A stretch of DNA of 64,000 nucleotides from an uncultured Clostridia bacterium (GTDB lineage Bacteria > Bacillota > Clostridia > UMGS1810). A model generated the notes under the pieces. The model was not told the DNA's origin. It worked only from the letters and a program-made list of their open reading frames with translations, and did not search any database. The stretch spans positions 1-64,000 of the forward strand of contig CAKSTI010000006.1 of assembly GCA_934500705.1 (NCBI GenBank), given 5' to 3'. Below, one piece after another: positions 6,593 to 14,038 of the stretch (position 1 is the stretch's first letter; every line of letters starts with the position of its first letter). The position numbers and the translations under genes were made by a program.

Positions 6593-7453
6593 ATGAAAAA
6601 ATCAAAAACTGTTGAAAGAGCAATGAGCGCCGTATTTACCGTATGCGGCGCTGCGGCGCTCATATTTGTAACCGTTATAACGCTGTTTCTCACAGTGTCG
6701 GGACTGCCGGCGATACGGAAAATCGGATTTTTTAAATTCATATTCGGCACGGTGTGGAAGCCGACGGCGCAAAGTCCGCTGTACGGAATACTGCCCTTTA
6801 TATTAAGCTCCGTATGGTCTACAATCGGCGCAATAATACTGGGAGTGCCGGTGGGGATAATGTGCGCAGTGTTCATTGCCAAATTTGCCCCCAAGCGTGT
6901 GAGGGCGGTGCTTAAAGGAGCAGTGGAGCTGCTTGCCGGAATACCGTCGGTTGTGTACGGTCTTGTGGGAATGATTGTAATTGTGCCGGCGGTTCGTGAA
7001 GTCTTTTCGCTCCCGGACGGGGCAAACCTGTTTTCGGCAATTATAGTGCTTGCGGTGATGATACTGCCGTCTGTAATAAGCGTTTCGGAAACGGCGATAA
7101 ACTCAGTGCCCAAGGAATACGAGGAAGGCTCGCTTGCACTGGGCGCTACAAAGACGGAAACGGTGTTTAAGGTGACTGTGCCGGCGGCAAAGAGCGGAAT
7201 ACTTGCCTCTGTTGTGCTCGGAATGGGCAGGGCAGTCGGCGAGGCGATGGCGGTTATGATGGTTTCGGGCAATGCTCCGAATATGCCGTCTATCTTTAAG
7301 AGCGTAAGGTTTTTGACAACGGCGGTCGCATCGGAGATGTCGTATTCATCGGGGTTGCAGCGTGAGGCGCTGTTCTCGGTGGCGCTGGTGCTGTTTGTAT
7401 TTATCCTTATTATAAACACTGTGCTCAATGTCGCAGTAAAGAGAAAGCGGTGA
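6593..7453 (+). CDS. pstC: Phosphate ABC transporter permease PstC
   Basis: A 286-aa inner-membrane permease with about six membrane spans. The conserved cytoplasmic loop is LAGIPSVVYGLVG, followed by the EAA-type loop SVPKEYEEGSLALGATKTET that contacts the ATPase, then GRAVGEAMAVMMVSG, which is characteristic of PstC. It forms the membrane channel together with PstA. It lies 10 nt after pstS and 4 nt before pstA, so it is co-transcribed. Normal length for the family. Confidence 0.95.
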   Translation: MKKSKTVERAMSAVFTVCGAAALIFVTVITLFLTVSGLPAIRKIGFFKFIFGTVWKPTAQSPLYGILPFILSSVWSTIGAIILGVPVGIMCAVFIAKFAPKRVRAVLKGAVELLAGIPSVVYGLVGMIVIVPAVREVFSLPDGANLFSAIIVLAVMILPSVISVSETAINSVPKEYEEGSLALGATKTETVFKVTVPAAKSGILASVVLGMGRAVGEAMAVMMVSGNAPNMPSIFKSVRFLTTAVASEMSYSSGLQREALFSVALVLFVFILIINTVLNVAVKRKR

Positions 7454-7457
7454 ACAT

Positions 7458-8300
7458 ATGACGGTTTCAAGAAAATTAAAAGACGCACTGTTAAAATTCT
7501 TTATGTACCTGGCGTCGGGTGCGGTGTTTGCCCTGCTGGCATTTTTAATCGGCTACATACTCTTTAAGGGTACGGGGCACATAACGCTTAAATTTTTAAC
7601 TTCAAAGCCGAGCCTTGTGCGTGACACGGTGGGAATACTGCCGAACATTTTAAACACTCTCTACATTATAATAATTACAATTATCATCGTTTTGCCGCTG
7701 GGCGTAGGCGCCGCAGTGTACCTTAACGAATACGCCAAAAACAAAAAGGCGGTGCGCATTATTGAACTTGCGACGGAAACGCTTGCCGGAATACCGTCAA
7801 TAATATACGGACTTTTCGGAATGCTCATCTTTGTAAACTTTTTCTCCCTCGGCACAAGCCTTGTCGCCGGCTCGCTCACACTCGTTATAATGACGCTGCC
7901 GACGATTATAAGAACGGTTCAGGAGAGCCTCAAAACCGTGCCGAACAGCTACCGAGAGGGCGCTCTCGGACTCGGTTCGGGAAAGTGGCATATGATAAGA
8001 ACGGTGGTTCTGCCCTCTTGCATAGACGGCATCGTGACCGGGTGCATACTCTCGGTGGGGCGCATTGTGGGCGAAAGTGCGGCACTGCTCTTTACCGCCG
8101 GAATGGCAAACGAGATAATACCGTTTTATCTGGCGGCAAAACCGAACCGTGCCGGCTCAACGCTCACGGTGGCACTGTATATGTACGCAAAGGAGCGGGG
8201 CGAGTTCGGCATAGCGTTTGCCATAGCCGTAATCCTGCTTGTGCTGACGTTTATTATTAACACAAGCGCATCTCTCGCCGCAAAAAAATTAAAGAGGTAA
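7458..8300 (+). CDS. pstA: Phosphate ABC transporter permease PstA
   Basis: A 280-aa permease with six predicted spans, partner of PstC. Markers are LAGIPSIIYGLFG, the coupling loop TVPNSYREGALGLGSGKWHMIRT and GRIVGESAALLFTAG. ATG 7458 is placed a few bases after the pstC stop; the AGCGGTGA upstream ends inside pstC, which suggests translational coupling. Third gene of the phosphate uptake operon. Confidence 0.95.
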   Translation: MTVSRKLKDALLKFFMYLASGAVFALLAFLIGYILFKGTGHITLKFLTSKPSLVRDTVGILPNILNTLYIIIITIIIVLPLGVGAAVYLNEYAKNKKAVRIIELATETLAGIPSIIYGLFGMLIFVNFFSLGTSLVAGSLTLVIMTLPTIIRTVQESLKTVPNSYREGALGLGSGKWHMIRTVVLPSCIDGIVTGCILSVGRIVGESAALLFTAGMANEIIPFYLAAKPNRAGSTLTVALYMYAKERGEFGIAFAIAVILLVLTFIINTSASLAAKKLKR

Positions 8301-8305
8301 GCTAT

Positions 8306-9058
8306 ATGAAAAACATAATGAAAACCGAAAACTTAAACCTGTGGTACGACACGAACCACGCACTTAAAGGAATAGACATCGAAATACCCAAAAACCGCAT
8401 CACTGCGCTAATCGGCCCGTCCGGCTGCGGAAAATCGACGTTCCTTAAAACTCTTAACCGTATGAACGACTTGATTGAGCTTTGCCGTATTGAGGGCAAG
8501 GTCACCTTAGACGGCGCAGACATATACAAAGACATTGACGTTACGGTGCTCAGAAAGCGTGTGGGAATGGTATTCCAAAAGCCGAACCCGTTCCCTATGA
8601 GCATATACGACAACATCGCCTACGGCCCAAGAATACACGGAATAAAGTCCAAGGTGATGCTCGACGAGATTGTGGAAAACTCTCTGCGCAGTGCCGCCAT
8701 ATGGGACGAGTGCAAAGACAGGCTCAAAAAGAGCGCACTCTCTATGAGCGGCGGTCAGCAGCAAAGGCTATGCATTGCAAGGGCGCTTGCGGTAGAGCCG
8801 GAGGTACTGCTTATGGACGAGCCGACAAGTGCGCTCGACCCGATATCAACGTCCAAGATAGAGGACCTGGCTATGGAGCTTAAAGAAAAATACACCATTG
8901 TCACGGTTACGCACAATATGCAGCAGGCGGTGCGAATTGCGGATATGACGGCGTTTTTCCTGCTCGGAGAAGTAATTGAATTTGAGGACACGGAAAAAAT
9001 GTTTTCTTCCCCCCGTGACAAGCGCACGGAGGATTATATAACAGGGAGGTTCGGATAA
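8306..9058 (+). CDS. pstB: Phosphate ABC transporter ATP-binding protein
   Basis: A 250-aa ABC ATPase with Walker A GPSGCGKSTFLKTLNRMNDL near residue 35. The PstB-specific Q-loop region MVFQKPNPFPMSIYDN, the signature SGGQQQRL and Walker B LLMDEPTSALDP follow. It powers import through PstCA. The stop overlaps the phoU start as TAATG, indicating coupled translation. Typical length of about 250 aa. Confidence 0.97.
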   Translation: MKNIMKTENLNLWYDTNHALKGIDIEIPKNRITALIGPSGCGKSTFLKTLNRMNDLIELCRIEGKVTLDGADIYKDIDVTVLRKRVGMVFQKPNPFPMSIYDNIAYGPRIHGIKSKVMLDEIVENSLRSAAIWDECKDRLKKSALSMSGGQQQRLCIARALAVEPEVLLMDEPTSALDPISTSKIEDLAMELKEKYTIVTVTHNMQQAVRIADMTAFFLLGEVIEFEDTEKMFSSPRDKRTEDYITGRFG

Positions 9059-9693
9059 TGAGAAATCTTTTTGACAAACAGCTTTCGCACCTCAATGCGG
9101 AGCTTATAACTATGGGCGCTCTGTGCGAGGACGCAATCTCTGCGGCGGCGGAGTACCTGCTCGAAAACGACTCGTCGCTTAAAGAAACGGTATTCGAGGC
9201 GGACAGACAGATTGACCAAAAGGAACGTGACATAGAAAACCTCTGTATGAAATTGCTCTTGCAGCAGCAGCCTGTGGCAAGGGATTTGCGCACGGTTTCG
9301 TCTGCGCTTAAAATGATTTCCGATATGGAGCGCATAGGCGACCAGGCGTCGGACATTGCGGAGATGGTGTGCTTTGTAAACTCGGCGTGCCTCACCGGCA
9401 AGGTTCACATTGCCGATATGGCAAAGGCGACTATTAAAATGGTAACTCAGAGCGTCGACTCGTTTGTAAAGAGTGACGCAGACCTTGCACGCAGTGCCAT
9501 TGCCCTTGACGACACGGTGGATAACCTCTTTTTAAAGGTAAAGGGCGAGCTTATAGAAAGCGTAAAGGAAGGTCAGAGCGACGCCGAGGCACTCATAGAC
9601 CTGCTTATGATTGCAAAGTACTTTGAGCGCATAGGCGACCACGCAGAAAACATTGCCCAGTGGGTAATATATTCTCTCGGCGAAAACGCTTGA
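9058..9693 (+). CDS. phoU: Phosphate signalling protein PhoU
   Basis: A 211-aa helical protein with the two three-helix PhoU repeats. The metal-binding motifs (E/D)xxxD appear as ISDMERIGDQASDIAEM and AKYFERIGDHAENIAQW. PhoU relays the transport state of PstSCAB to the PhoR kinase and damps signalling when phosphate is plentiful. ATG overlaps the pstB stop. It is followed by phoP after 43 nt that contain a separate promoter. Confidence 0.95.
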   Translation: MRNLFDKQLSHLNAELITMGALCEDAISAAAEYLLENDSSLKETVFEADRQIDQKERDIENLCMKLLLQQQPVARDLRTVSSALKMISDMERIGDQASDIAEMVCFVNSACLTGKVHIADMAKATIKMVTQSVDSFVKSDADLARSAIALDDTVDNLFLKVKGELIESVKEGQSDAEALIDLLMIAKYFERIGDHAENIAQWVIYSLGENA

Positions 9694-9718
9694 AAAAACA
9701 CCGCAGCAATGTTACAAT
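9690..9718 (+). promoter_or_regulatory. Internal promoter ahead of phoP
   Basis: TTGAAA (9690-9695), 17 bp, TACAAT (9713-9718). The -35 overlaps the phoU stop. It would give the two-component genes a basal supply independent of the starvation-induced pst promoter. Confidence 0.65.
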
Positions 9719-9736
9719 AGGTGTGAGGTGACATAT

Positions 9737-10411
9737 ATGATTTATCTTGTAGAGGACGACGACAACATCAGAAAGCTGGTGAGCTATGCCCTCGCCAAAG
9801 ACGGCTACGAGGTTTGCGGCTGTTCGTGTCCGCACGAGTTCTGGGACAGCATAGCCAAGACTCTGCCGGAGCTTGTGCTGTTGGACATTATGCTCCCGGA
9901 GGAGGACGGGCTTTCAATCCTTAAAAAACTGCGCAGTGCAAAGGCGACCGAAAACGTGCCCGTAATTATGCTTACGGCAAAGTCGAGCGAATACGACAAG
10001 GTTACGGGTCTTGATATGGGCGCAGACGACTACATTGCAAAGCCGTTCGGAATGACGGAACTGCTGTCGAGGGTGCGTGCGCTCTTGCGCCGTGCAAACC
10101 GTGGCGAAAAAAAGGCAAAGGAATACCGCATAGCAAACCTCTATGTAAACCCGGAGAGGCACGTGGTTACGGTGGACGGCGCCGAGGTAAATCTCTCATA
10201 CAAAGAATATATGCTGCTTATCACACTTATTGAGGCAGGCGGAAACGTCGTTACCCGTGATGCACTTTTGAGCGGAATATGGGGCGAGTATTACGACGAG
10301 TCACGCACGCTTGACGTACACATAAGAAAACTGCGTGTAAAGCTCGGCAGTGCCGGGCAGCTTTTAAAAACTGTTAAAAATGTAGGATACAAAATAGAGG
10401 TGGTATTATGA
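9737..10411 (+). CDS. phoP: Phosphate response regulator PhoP/PhoB (OmpR family)
   Basis: A 224-aa response regulator. The receiver domain has acidic residues EDD near the start, a phosphoacceptor Asp in LVLLDIMLPEEDG around residue 53 and the conserved Lys in DDYIAKPF. The C-terminal OmpR-type winged helix shows SYKEYMLLITLIEAGGNVV and RTLDVHIRKLRVKL. ATG 9737 follows GAGGTG by 6 nt; the GTG at 9728 lies inside that site. It is expected to bind the Pho-box repeats at 5648-5687. The stop overlaps phoR (ATGA). Confidence 0.93.
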   Translation: MIYLVEDDDNIRKLVSYALAKDGYEVCGCSCPHEFWDSIAKTLPELVLLDIMLPEEDGLSILKKLRSAKATENVPVIMLTAKSSEYDKVTGLDMGADDYIAKPFGMTELLSRVRALLRRANRGEKKAKEYRIANLYVNPERHVVTVDGAEVNLSYKEYMLLITLIEAGGNVVTRDALLSGIWGEYYDESRTLDVHIRKLRVKLGSAGQLLKTVKNVGYKIEVVL

Positions 10412-12072
10412 CCGACAAGATTTTCCGTTCAACGTTCTTTACGTCGCTGATTGTTTTGCTTGCAAGCCTTGTTTTGGTTATGGGGGTGCTTTTCGGAGCG
10501 TTTGAAAACCGCATAACGGAGGAACTCGGCGTTGAGGCGCAGTATGTTTCGCAGGCGGTGGAGAGCGAGGGGGCGGAATTTTTAAATAACTTATCATCAG
10601 ACAACCGGCGCATAACGCTGATTGCGCAAAACGGCGATGTAATAGCCGACACGCACGCCGATGCAAGAAAGATGAAAAACCATTCAAACCGAACGGAGTT
10701 TAAACAGGCGCTCAAAGACGGCACGGGCACAAGCGTCCACTACTCCGACACTCTTACGGAAAAGACGGTCTACTTTGCAAGACGGCTGGAAAACGGCGAT
10801 GTTTTGAGGATTTCCACAACAATGTATACCGTAATTTCCATACTGCTCGGACTTATGCAGCCCATTGTTTACATACTGATTGCTGCACTTGCGCTGTCGT
10901 TCTTTTTATCCAAGAGGGTGTCAAAAAGCGTTATAAAGCCGATAAACGCAATAGACCTCGACAATCCCGAAAAGAGCGACACCTACGAGGAGCTTTCTCC
11001 CCTGCTGCGCAAGATTGTAAAGCAAAACCGAACAATCCGTGAGCAGATTAAAAACGAAAGGCAGTTCCGTGAGGAATTTTCTCTGATTACAGACAATATG
11101 AGCGAGGGATTTTTGGTAATTGACAAAGACGCCGAACTCCTGTCGTGCAACAATGCCGCCCTGCGCCTTTTCGGTGCAAGCGAGCCGCACGGCAATGTAC
11201 TCACTCTTAACCGCACCGACGACTTCCGCAAGACCGTGGACGAGGTGCTCAGCGGCAAACACGCCGAAAACACAATGACTCACACAGACAGGACTTACAG
11301 GCTCATTGCCAACCCCGTTTTCGGCGACAAGAACGTAATCGGCGCAGTAATCGTCATTATCGACATCACAGAGAGTGCACAGCGTGAGGAAATCCGCCGT
11401 GAGTTTACGGCAAACGTATCTCACGAGCTAAAAACTCCCCTTACGTCAATATCCGGCTTTGCGGAGCTTATGAAGGACGGCGGTATGAGCGAGGACACCG
11501 TGCGTGACTTTGCAAACTCTATCTATACCGAGGCGCAAAGGCTGATAACGCTTGTAAACGACATAATCAAGATTTCACGCCTTGACGAGGGGGCAGACCT
11601 CGAACGTGAAAACGTTGATTTGCTCGAAATATCGGAGAATGCGGCGCAGACGTTAAAGGCGTCCGCAGAAAAAAAGAACGTTAAAATCGCTGTAAACGGC
11701 GAAAGCGCAACGATTTTCGGCGTACGGCAGATTTTGGAGGAAATGGTATACAATCTCCTTGACAACGCCGTTAAATACAACAAGGACGGCGGCACGGCGG
11801 CAGTGAACATCGAAAACCTCGGCAGTGAGGTAAAGCTGACCGTATGGGACACGGGAATAGGCATCGACCCGTCACAGCAGGAGCGGATTTTTGAGCGGTT
11901 CTACCGTGTGGATAAAAGCCGCAGCAAGGCGGAAGGCGGCACCGGGCTGGGACTCTCAATCGTAAAGCACGGCGCAATGTATCACGGTGCGGCGCTCTCT
12001 GTAAAGAGCAGTCTCGGAGAGGGAACGGAAATTGTTATAAGGTTTAAAAACAAAACCAAAGGCGGGCGCTGA
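10408..12072 (+). CDS. phoR: Phosphate sensor histidine kinase PhoR
   Basis: A 554-aa membrane kinase. Two membrane segments (about residues 8-30 and 145-170) flank an extracytoplasmic sensor of about 115 residues. A linker leads into a PAS domain (near 220-315, EGFLVIDKDAELLSCNNAA). The dimerisation domain follows with phosphoacceptor His339 in SHELKTPLTSI. The ATPase domain has an N-box NLLDNAVKYN, DTGIGI and GTGLGLSIVKH. It phosphorylates PhoP under phosphate limitation, held back by PhoU and the transporter. Last gene of the Pho operon, with a GC-rich hairpin after it. Confidence 0.93.
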   Translation: MTDKIFRSTFFTSLIVLLASLVLVMGVLFGAFENRITEELGVEAQYVSQAVESEGAEFLNNLSSDNRRITLIAQNGDVIADTHADARKMKNHSNRTEFKQALKDGTGTSVHYSDTLTEKTVYFARRLENGDVLRISTTMYTVISILLGLMQPIVYILIAALALSFFLSKRVSKSVIKPINAIDLDNPEKSDTYEELSPLLRKIVKQNRTIREQIKNERQFREEFSLITDNMSEGFLVIDKDAELLSCNNAALRLFGASEPHGNVLTLNRTDDFRKTVDEVLSGKHAENTMTHTDRTYRLIANPVFGDKNVIGAVIVIIDITESAQREEIRREFTANVSHELKTPLTSISGFAELMKDGGMSEDTVRDFANSIYTEAQRLITLVNDIIKISRLDEGADLERENVDLLEISENAAQTLKASAEKKNVKIAVNGESATIFGVRQILEEMVYNLLDNAVKYNKDGGTAAVNIENLGSEVKLTVWDTGIGIDPSQQERIFERFYRVDKSRSKAEGGTGLGLSIVKHGAMYHGAALSVKSSLGEGTEIVIRFKNKTKGGR

Positions 12073-12084
12073 TAATCACCCGCC
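12061..12084 (+). terminator. Hairpin ending the pst-pho operon
   Basis: GGCGGG (12061-12066) and CCCGCC (12079-12084) form a strong short stem overlapping the phoR stop, followed only by GTTGCAATTTT, so termination may be partial. The minus-strand toxin gene ends 23 bp beyond. Confidence 0.6.
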
Positions 12085-12106
12085 GTTGCAATTTTATCCG
12101 ATTCGG

Positions 12107-12571
12107 TCACACATCTATTCCTATTTCCCGATGAAAATATTTAAGAGTAGTAAACTGAAATTTTTTAACAGCATAGTAATTTTTTTTGCCGTTTGCGTAG
12201 GCAATATAATCCGAAACAAATTTTCTGAACTGTTTAATGATAAATGCGGCATTGTTGCTAAGTTCCGTATATTCCATATCATTTATGTGTGCCGCTGCAC
12301 CTATGTATTTACTGTCGTTTACAACAACCGCCTTTGTGTAGTCAAGACCCGTTACAGAATTTGTCTGTCTTGTGGATTTTTTAAATTTGTAGCAACTGTT
12401 ATGCGGTACATTGGTTCTGAACGGAATTGCAAAAGTGTTATTCTCGACCTTAATCAACATAACCATATAAGGGCGATTGTCTTTGTTTTCAATCTCAGGG
12501 TAGTCATTTGCATTATATTTTTTATAAAATTCTGCCGACAAATAATTTAATTGGTAATTTTTCTTATTCAT
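12107..12571 (-). CDS. Type III toxin-antitoxin endoribonuclease (ToxN/AbiQ superfamily, TenpN-like)
   Basis: A 154-aa protein. Recognisable family features are NRPYMVMLIKVENNTFAIPF near residue 35, then GLDYTKAVVVNDSKYIG and the C-terminal FQFTTLKYFHREIGI. These match ToxN_toxin-type RNases, closest in style to TenpN. Such toxins cut cellular and antitoxin RNA at A-rich sites and are held inactive by the processed repeat RNA. ATG 12571 follows GGAG by 8 nt; a longer frame would run back through the terminator and repeats, which is not credible. Immediately upstream on the same strand lie an intrinsic terminator, two 46/47-nt tandem repeats and a consensus promoter, the exact architecture of a type III locus. 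Lower GC than neighbours, consistent with horizontal gain. Likely role: phage abortive infection or element stability (inference). Confidence 0.88.
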   Translation of the reverse strand: MNKKNYQLNYLSAEFYKKYNANDYPEIENKDNRPYMVMLIKVENNTFAIPFRTNVPHNSCYKFKKSTRQTNSVTGLDYTKAVVVNDSKYIGAAAHINDMEYTELSNNAAFIIKQFRKFVSDYIAYANGKKNYYAVKKFQFTTLKYFHREIGIDV

Positions 12572-12587
12572 TGAGTTTTCTCCGCCT

Positions 12588-12623
12588 AAGAATAAAGCCC
12601 CTGTGTTTATATAACACAAGGGC
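12588..12623 (-). terminator. Terminator between antitoxin RNA and toxin gene
   Basis: Minus-strand hairpin with arms 12613-12623 and 12597-12607 (GCCCTTGTGTT/AACACAGGGGC, one mismatch), followed by TTTATTCTT. In type III systems this leaky terminator sets a high ratio of antitoxin RNA to toxin mRNA. Confidence 0.87.
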
Positions 12624-12725
12624 ATATCTTCCATTGGGATTTCTTTTTGAAAGGTGTTACCCTCACACCCGGTCTTTAATTGGGATTTCTTTTTTTAAAG
12701 GTGTTACCCTCGCACCTCATCTTCA
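12597..12725 (-). ncRNA. Type III antitoxin RNA (TenpI/ToxI-like)
   Basis: A transcript starting near 12725, six bases past the -10 box, consists of two tandem repeats and the terminator. Each unit can form a small H-type pseudoknot. The first stem is AGGTG/CACCT in the promoter-proximal unit and GGGTG/CACCT in the second. The loop GGG can pair with CCC in the 3' A-rich tail. The A-to-G change at the stem base keeps pairing (A-U to G-U), which supports the fold. ToxI-type RNAs share the pattern AGGTG...ACCTTTAA. Confidence 0.85.
12633..12725 (-). repeat. Two tandem repeats of the antitoxin RNA
   Basis: Copies at 12679-12725 (47 nt) and 12633-12678 (46 nt) share GAGGGTAACACCTTT and AAAAAGAAATCCCAAT on the minus strand. 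The 5' ten bases of the unit are more variable. A third unit seems to begin (GAAGAT) and is replaced by the terminator stem. Confidence 0.92.
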
Positions 12726-12730
12726 ACTGT

Positions 12731-12759
12731 ATTTTAGCATATAAATTCTGCATTGTCAA
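12731..12759 (-). promoter_or_regulatory. Promoter of the type III toxin-antitoxin operon
   Basis: Minus-strand TTGACA (12754-12759), 17 bp, TAAAAT (12731-12736), with an extended TGC just before the -10. The start would coincide with the first antitoxin repeat. This is a strong constitutive-looking promoter. Confidence 0.9.
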
Positions 12760-12860
12760 CACAAAATTGCAAAATAACAGTTAAACCGCTTTTTGGAAGA
12801 TGATATATTTTATGCAGTGAACAAAAAAACAATTCCTTATCATTGCGCACACCTTTTTGT

Positions 12861-13103
12861 TTACTTATTTTCAAGCATATCATTGACATCTACATTCAAT
12901 ATCCTGCATATGCACAAAAGCTCATAATCAGTTACAAGCCGACTGTTATTCTCAATCTTGCTCACCATTTGCTGGTCGATGTTTATGTTCATAGTTTGCA
13001 GTTTGGCGGCGAGCTGTGCCTGCGTGATATTATTTTTTTCACGGTAAAATTTGAGATTTTCATATATTATGTTTTTGTCATCACCGTATATGATTTTTTT
13101 CAT
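12861..13103 (-). CDS. XRE-family helix-turn-helix regulator
   Basis: An 80-aa protein that is essentially one Cro/CI-type helix-turn-helix. NLKFYREKNNITQAQLAAKL forms the first helices, QQMVSKIENNSRL the recognition helix, and ILNVDVNDMLE the typical end. AGAGGTG lies 5 nt before the ATG. It is 30 bp downstream of the flavoprotein gene on the same strand and about 100 bp upstream of the type III toxin-antitoxin promoter. Its target is unknown; candidates are the palindrome at 13120-13152 or the toxin-antitoxin promoter. Such proteins are typical of phage or island cargo. Confidence 0.85.
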   Translation of the reverse strand: MKKIIYGDDKNIIYENLKFYREKNNITQAQLAAKLQTMNINIDQQMVSKIENNSRLVTDYELLCICRILNVDVNDMLENK

Positions 13104-13119
13104 AGCACACCTCTGTCAA

Positions 13120-13152
13120 GCGAAAAACGCATATTAATTTGCGTTTTTTCGC
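13120..13152. repeat. 33-bp palindrome at the flavoprotein 3' end
   Basis: GCGAAAAACGCA (13120-13131) faces TGCGTTTTTTCGC (13140-13152) across eight A/T-rich bases. It overlaps the flavoprotein stop and sits just before the XRE ribosome binding site. It may be a terminator without a separate T tract, or an operator for the XRE protein. Confidence 0.6.
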
Positions 13153-13811
13153 CAATACTCATTGTCAATCTCCCACATTTTACCGCTTAGGTGCAGTTTT
13201 TTAAACATATTATAAAGACTTCGCACCTTTAAAGACGGCTTTAAATTTTTGGCGCACTTATTGACCTTTGCCGCCGTTTTGTCCAGTTTCTTTAAAAAAT
13301 CGATTTTGAATTTTTCCGGCATATCGTTCCAAAAATACTGCCAGACGGACTGCGTAACCACGTGGGTGCGTGCCACGCCCCAGTAGTCCATACTGTCTTT
13401 TATGTCCTTTGCGGCGGATTTAAGCCCTCCGCCGCCTGCCGTGGTGATTATCACCGCCTGCTTATTCATCATATCAAAATTCGGGCGGTGCACAAGCCAC
13501 CTGAAACCGTAGTGGTCCAAAAACGATTTTATCTGTCCCGGAGCGTGAAAGCACCAGACGGGACAGCAGAATATTATAACCTGCGAGGAAGCAAACGCCT
13601 CGTTTATCGGCTTTAAATACTCATATCCTCCGCATTTTTCCTCGCCGCCGTGCAGGCACGCATAACAGCCACGGCAGATGTGGGGCATATCGTTGGGCAG
13701 GGTAAACTCATAGACTTTATCCGCTCCGTCAAGTTTTGACACCAGATATTTTGCCGCATTGTATGTACTGCTGTTTTTGCGTGATGTTGCACGAATTATT
13801 GTTACATTCAT
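13134..13811 (-). CDS. Flavodoxin-fold NAD(P)H-dependent oxidoreductase
   Basis: A 225-aa protein of the NADPH-dependent FMN reductase/iron-sulfur flavoprotein group. It starts with MNVTIIRATSRKNSSTYN, where the Ser/Thr loop cradles the FMN phosphate. The motif CRGCYACLHGGEEKC follows around residues 46-60 and GGGGLKSAAKDI later. The Cys cluster resembles the compact [4Fe-4S] motif of iron-sulfur flavoproteins, though spacing is not identical. FCCPVWCFHAPGQIKSFLDH is the usual dimer-interface/flavin stretch. ATG 13811 follows AAAGGTG by 6 nt; a GTG three codons upstream overlaps that site. It follows the truncated M13 peptidase and TetR gene on the same strand, so TetR may control it. Substrate unknown. 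Confidence 0.8.
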   Translation of the reverse strand: MNVTIIRATSRKNSSTYNAAKYLVSKLDGADKVYEFTLPNDMPHICRGCYACLHGGEEKCGGYEYLKPINEAFASSQVIIFCCPVWCFHAPGQIKSFLDHYGFRWLVHRPNFDMMNKQAVIITTAGGGGLKSAAKDIKDSMDYWGVARTHVVTQSVWQYFWNDMPEKFKIDFLKKLDKTAAKVNKCAKNLKPSLKVRSLYNMFKKLHLSGKMWEIDNEYWRKNAN

Positions 13812-13823
13812 ATCAATCACCTT

Positions 13824-14034
13824 TTACCAAATTTTTACCCTGTCCTCGGGGGCAACCCACATTCCGTCCTTTTCCGTTGTGCCGAAGGCATCGTAGAACT
13901 CGTCGCAGTTTACAACAACACGGTTGACACGCAGTTTGTCCTCGGAGTGAACATCAAGGCTTGCCGCATACTTTGCGTATTCACGTGTTTTTGTTGACCG
14001 CAGCAAGGCTCAGTGCAATAATTTTGGTTTTCAT
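13824..14034 (-). pseudogene. M13 (PepO/neprilysin-type) metallopeptidase, internally deleted
   Basis: Two ends of one gene survive. From ATG 14034 (AAAGGTGA upstream) the frame reads MKTKIIALSLAAV, a signal-peptide start, and stops after 17 codons. In another frame, from about 14006 to a stop at 13824, lies the C-terminus of an M13 peptidase: EYAKYAASLDVHSEDKLRVN, then DEFYDAFGTTEKDGMWVAPE and the hallmark terminal DRVKIW. M13 enzymes have about 650-700 residues and their HExxH and ExxxD zinc motifs. Those are absent here, so some 600 codons were lost in one deletion with a frameshift at the junction. Translationally coupled position just after the TetR gene suggests the peptidase was once its target. 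Confidence 0.87.
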
Positions 14035-14038
14035 AGTT

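Noticed and set aside
6328..7488. 386-residue minus-strand open frame opposite pstS/pstC
   Set aside because: Low-complexity Ser/Thr/Ile text typical of an antisense shadow of membrane-protein codons; no ribosome binding site and no family resemblance.
12572..12634. Longer toxin reading beginning within the antitoxin repeats
   Set aside because: It runs through the intrinsic terminator and the repeat; ATG 12571 has its own ribosome binding site and matches the family start.
12633..12725. CRISPR-like array
   Set aside because: Only two units, directly adjacent without unique spacers and followed by a terminator; fits a type III antitoxin RNA instead, and no cas genes are present.
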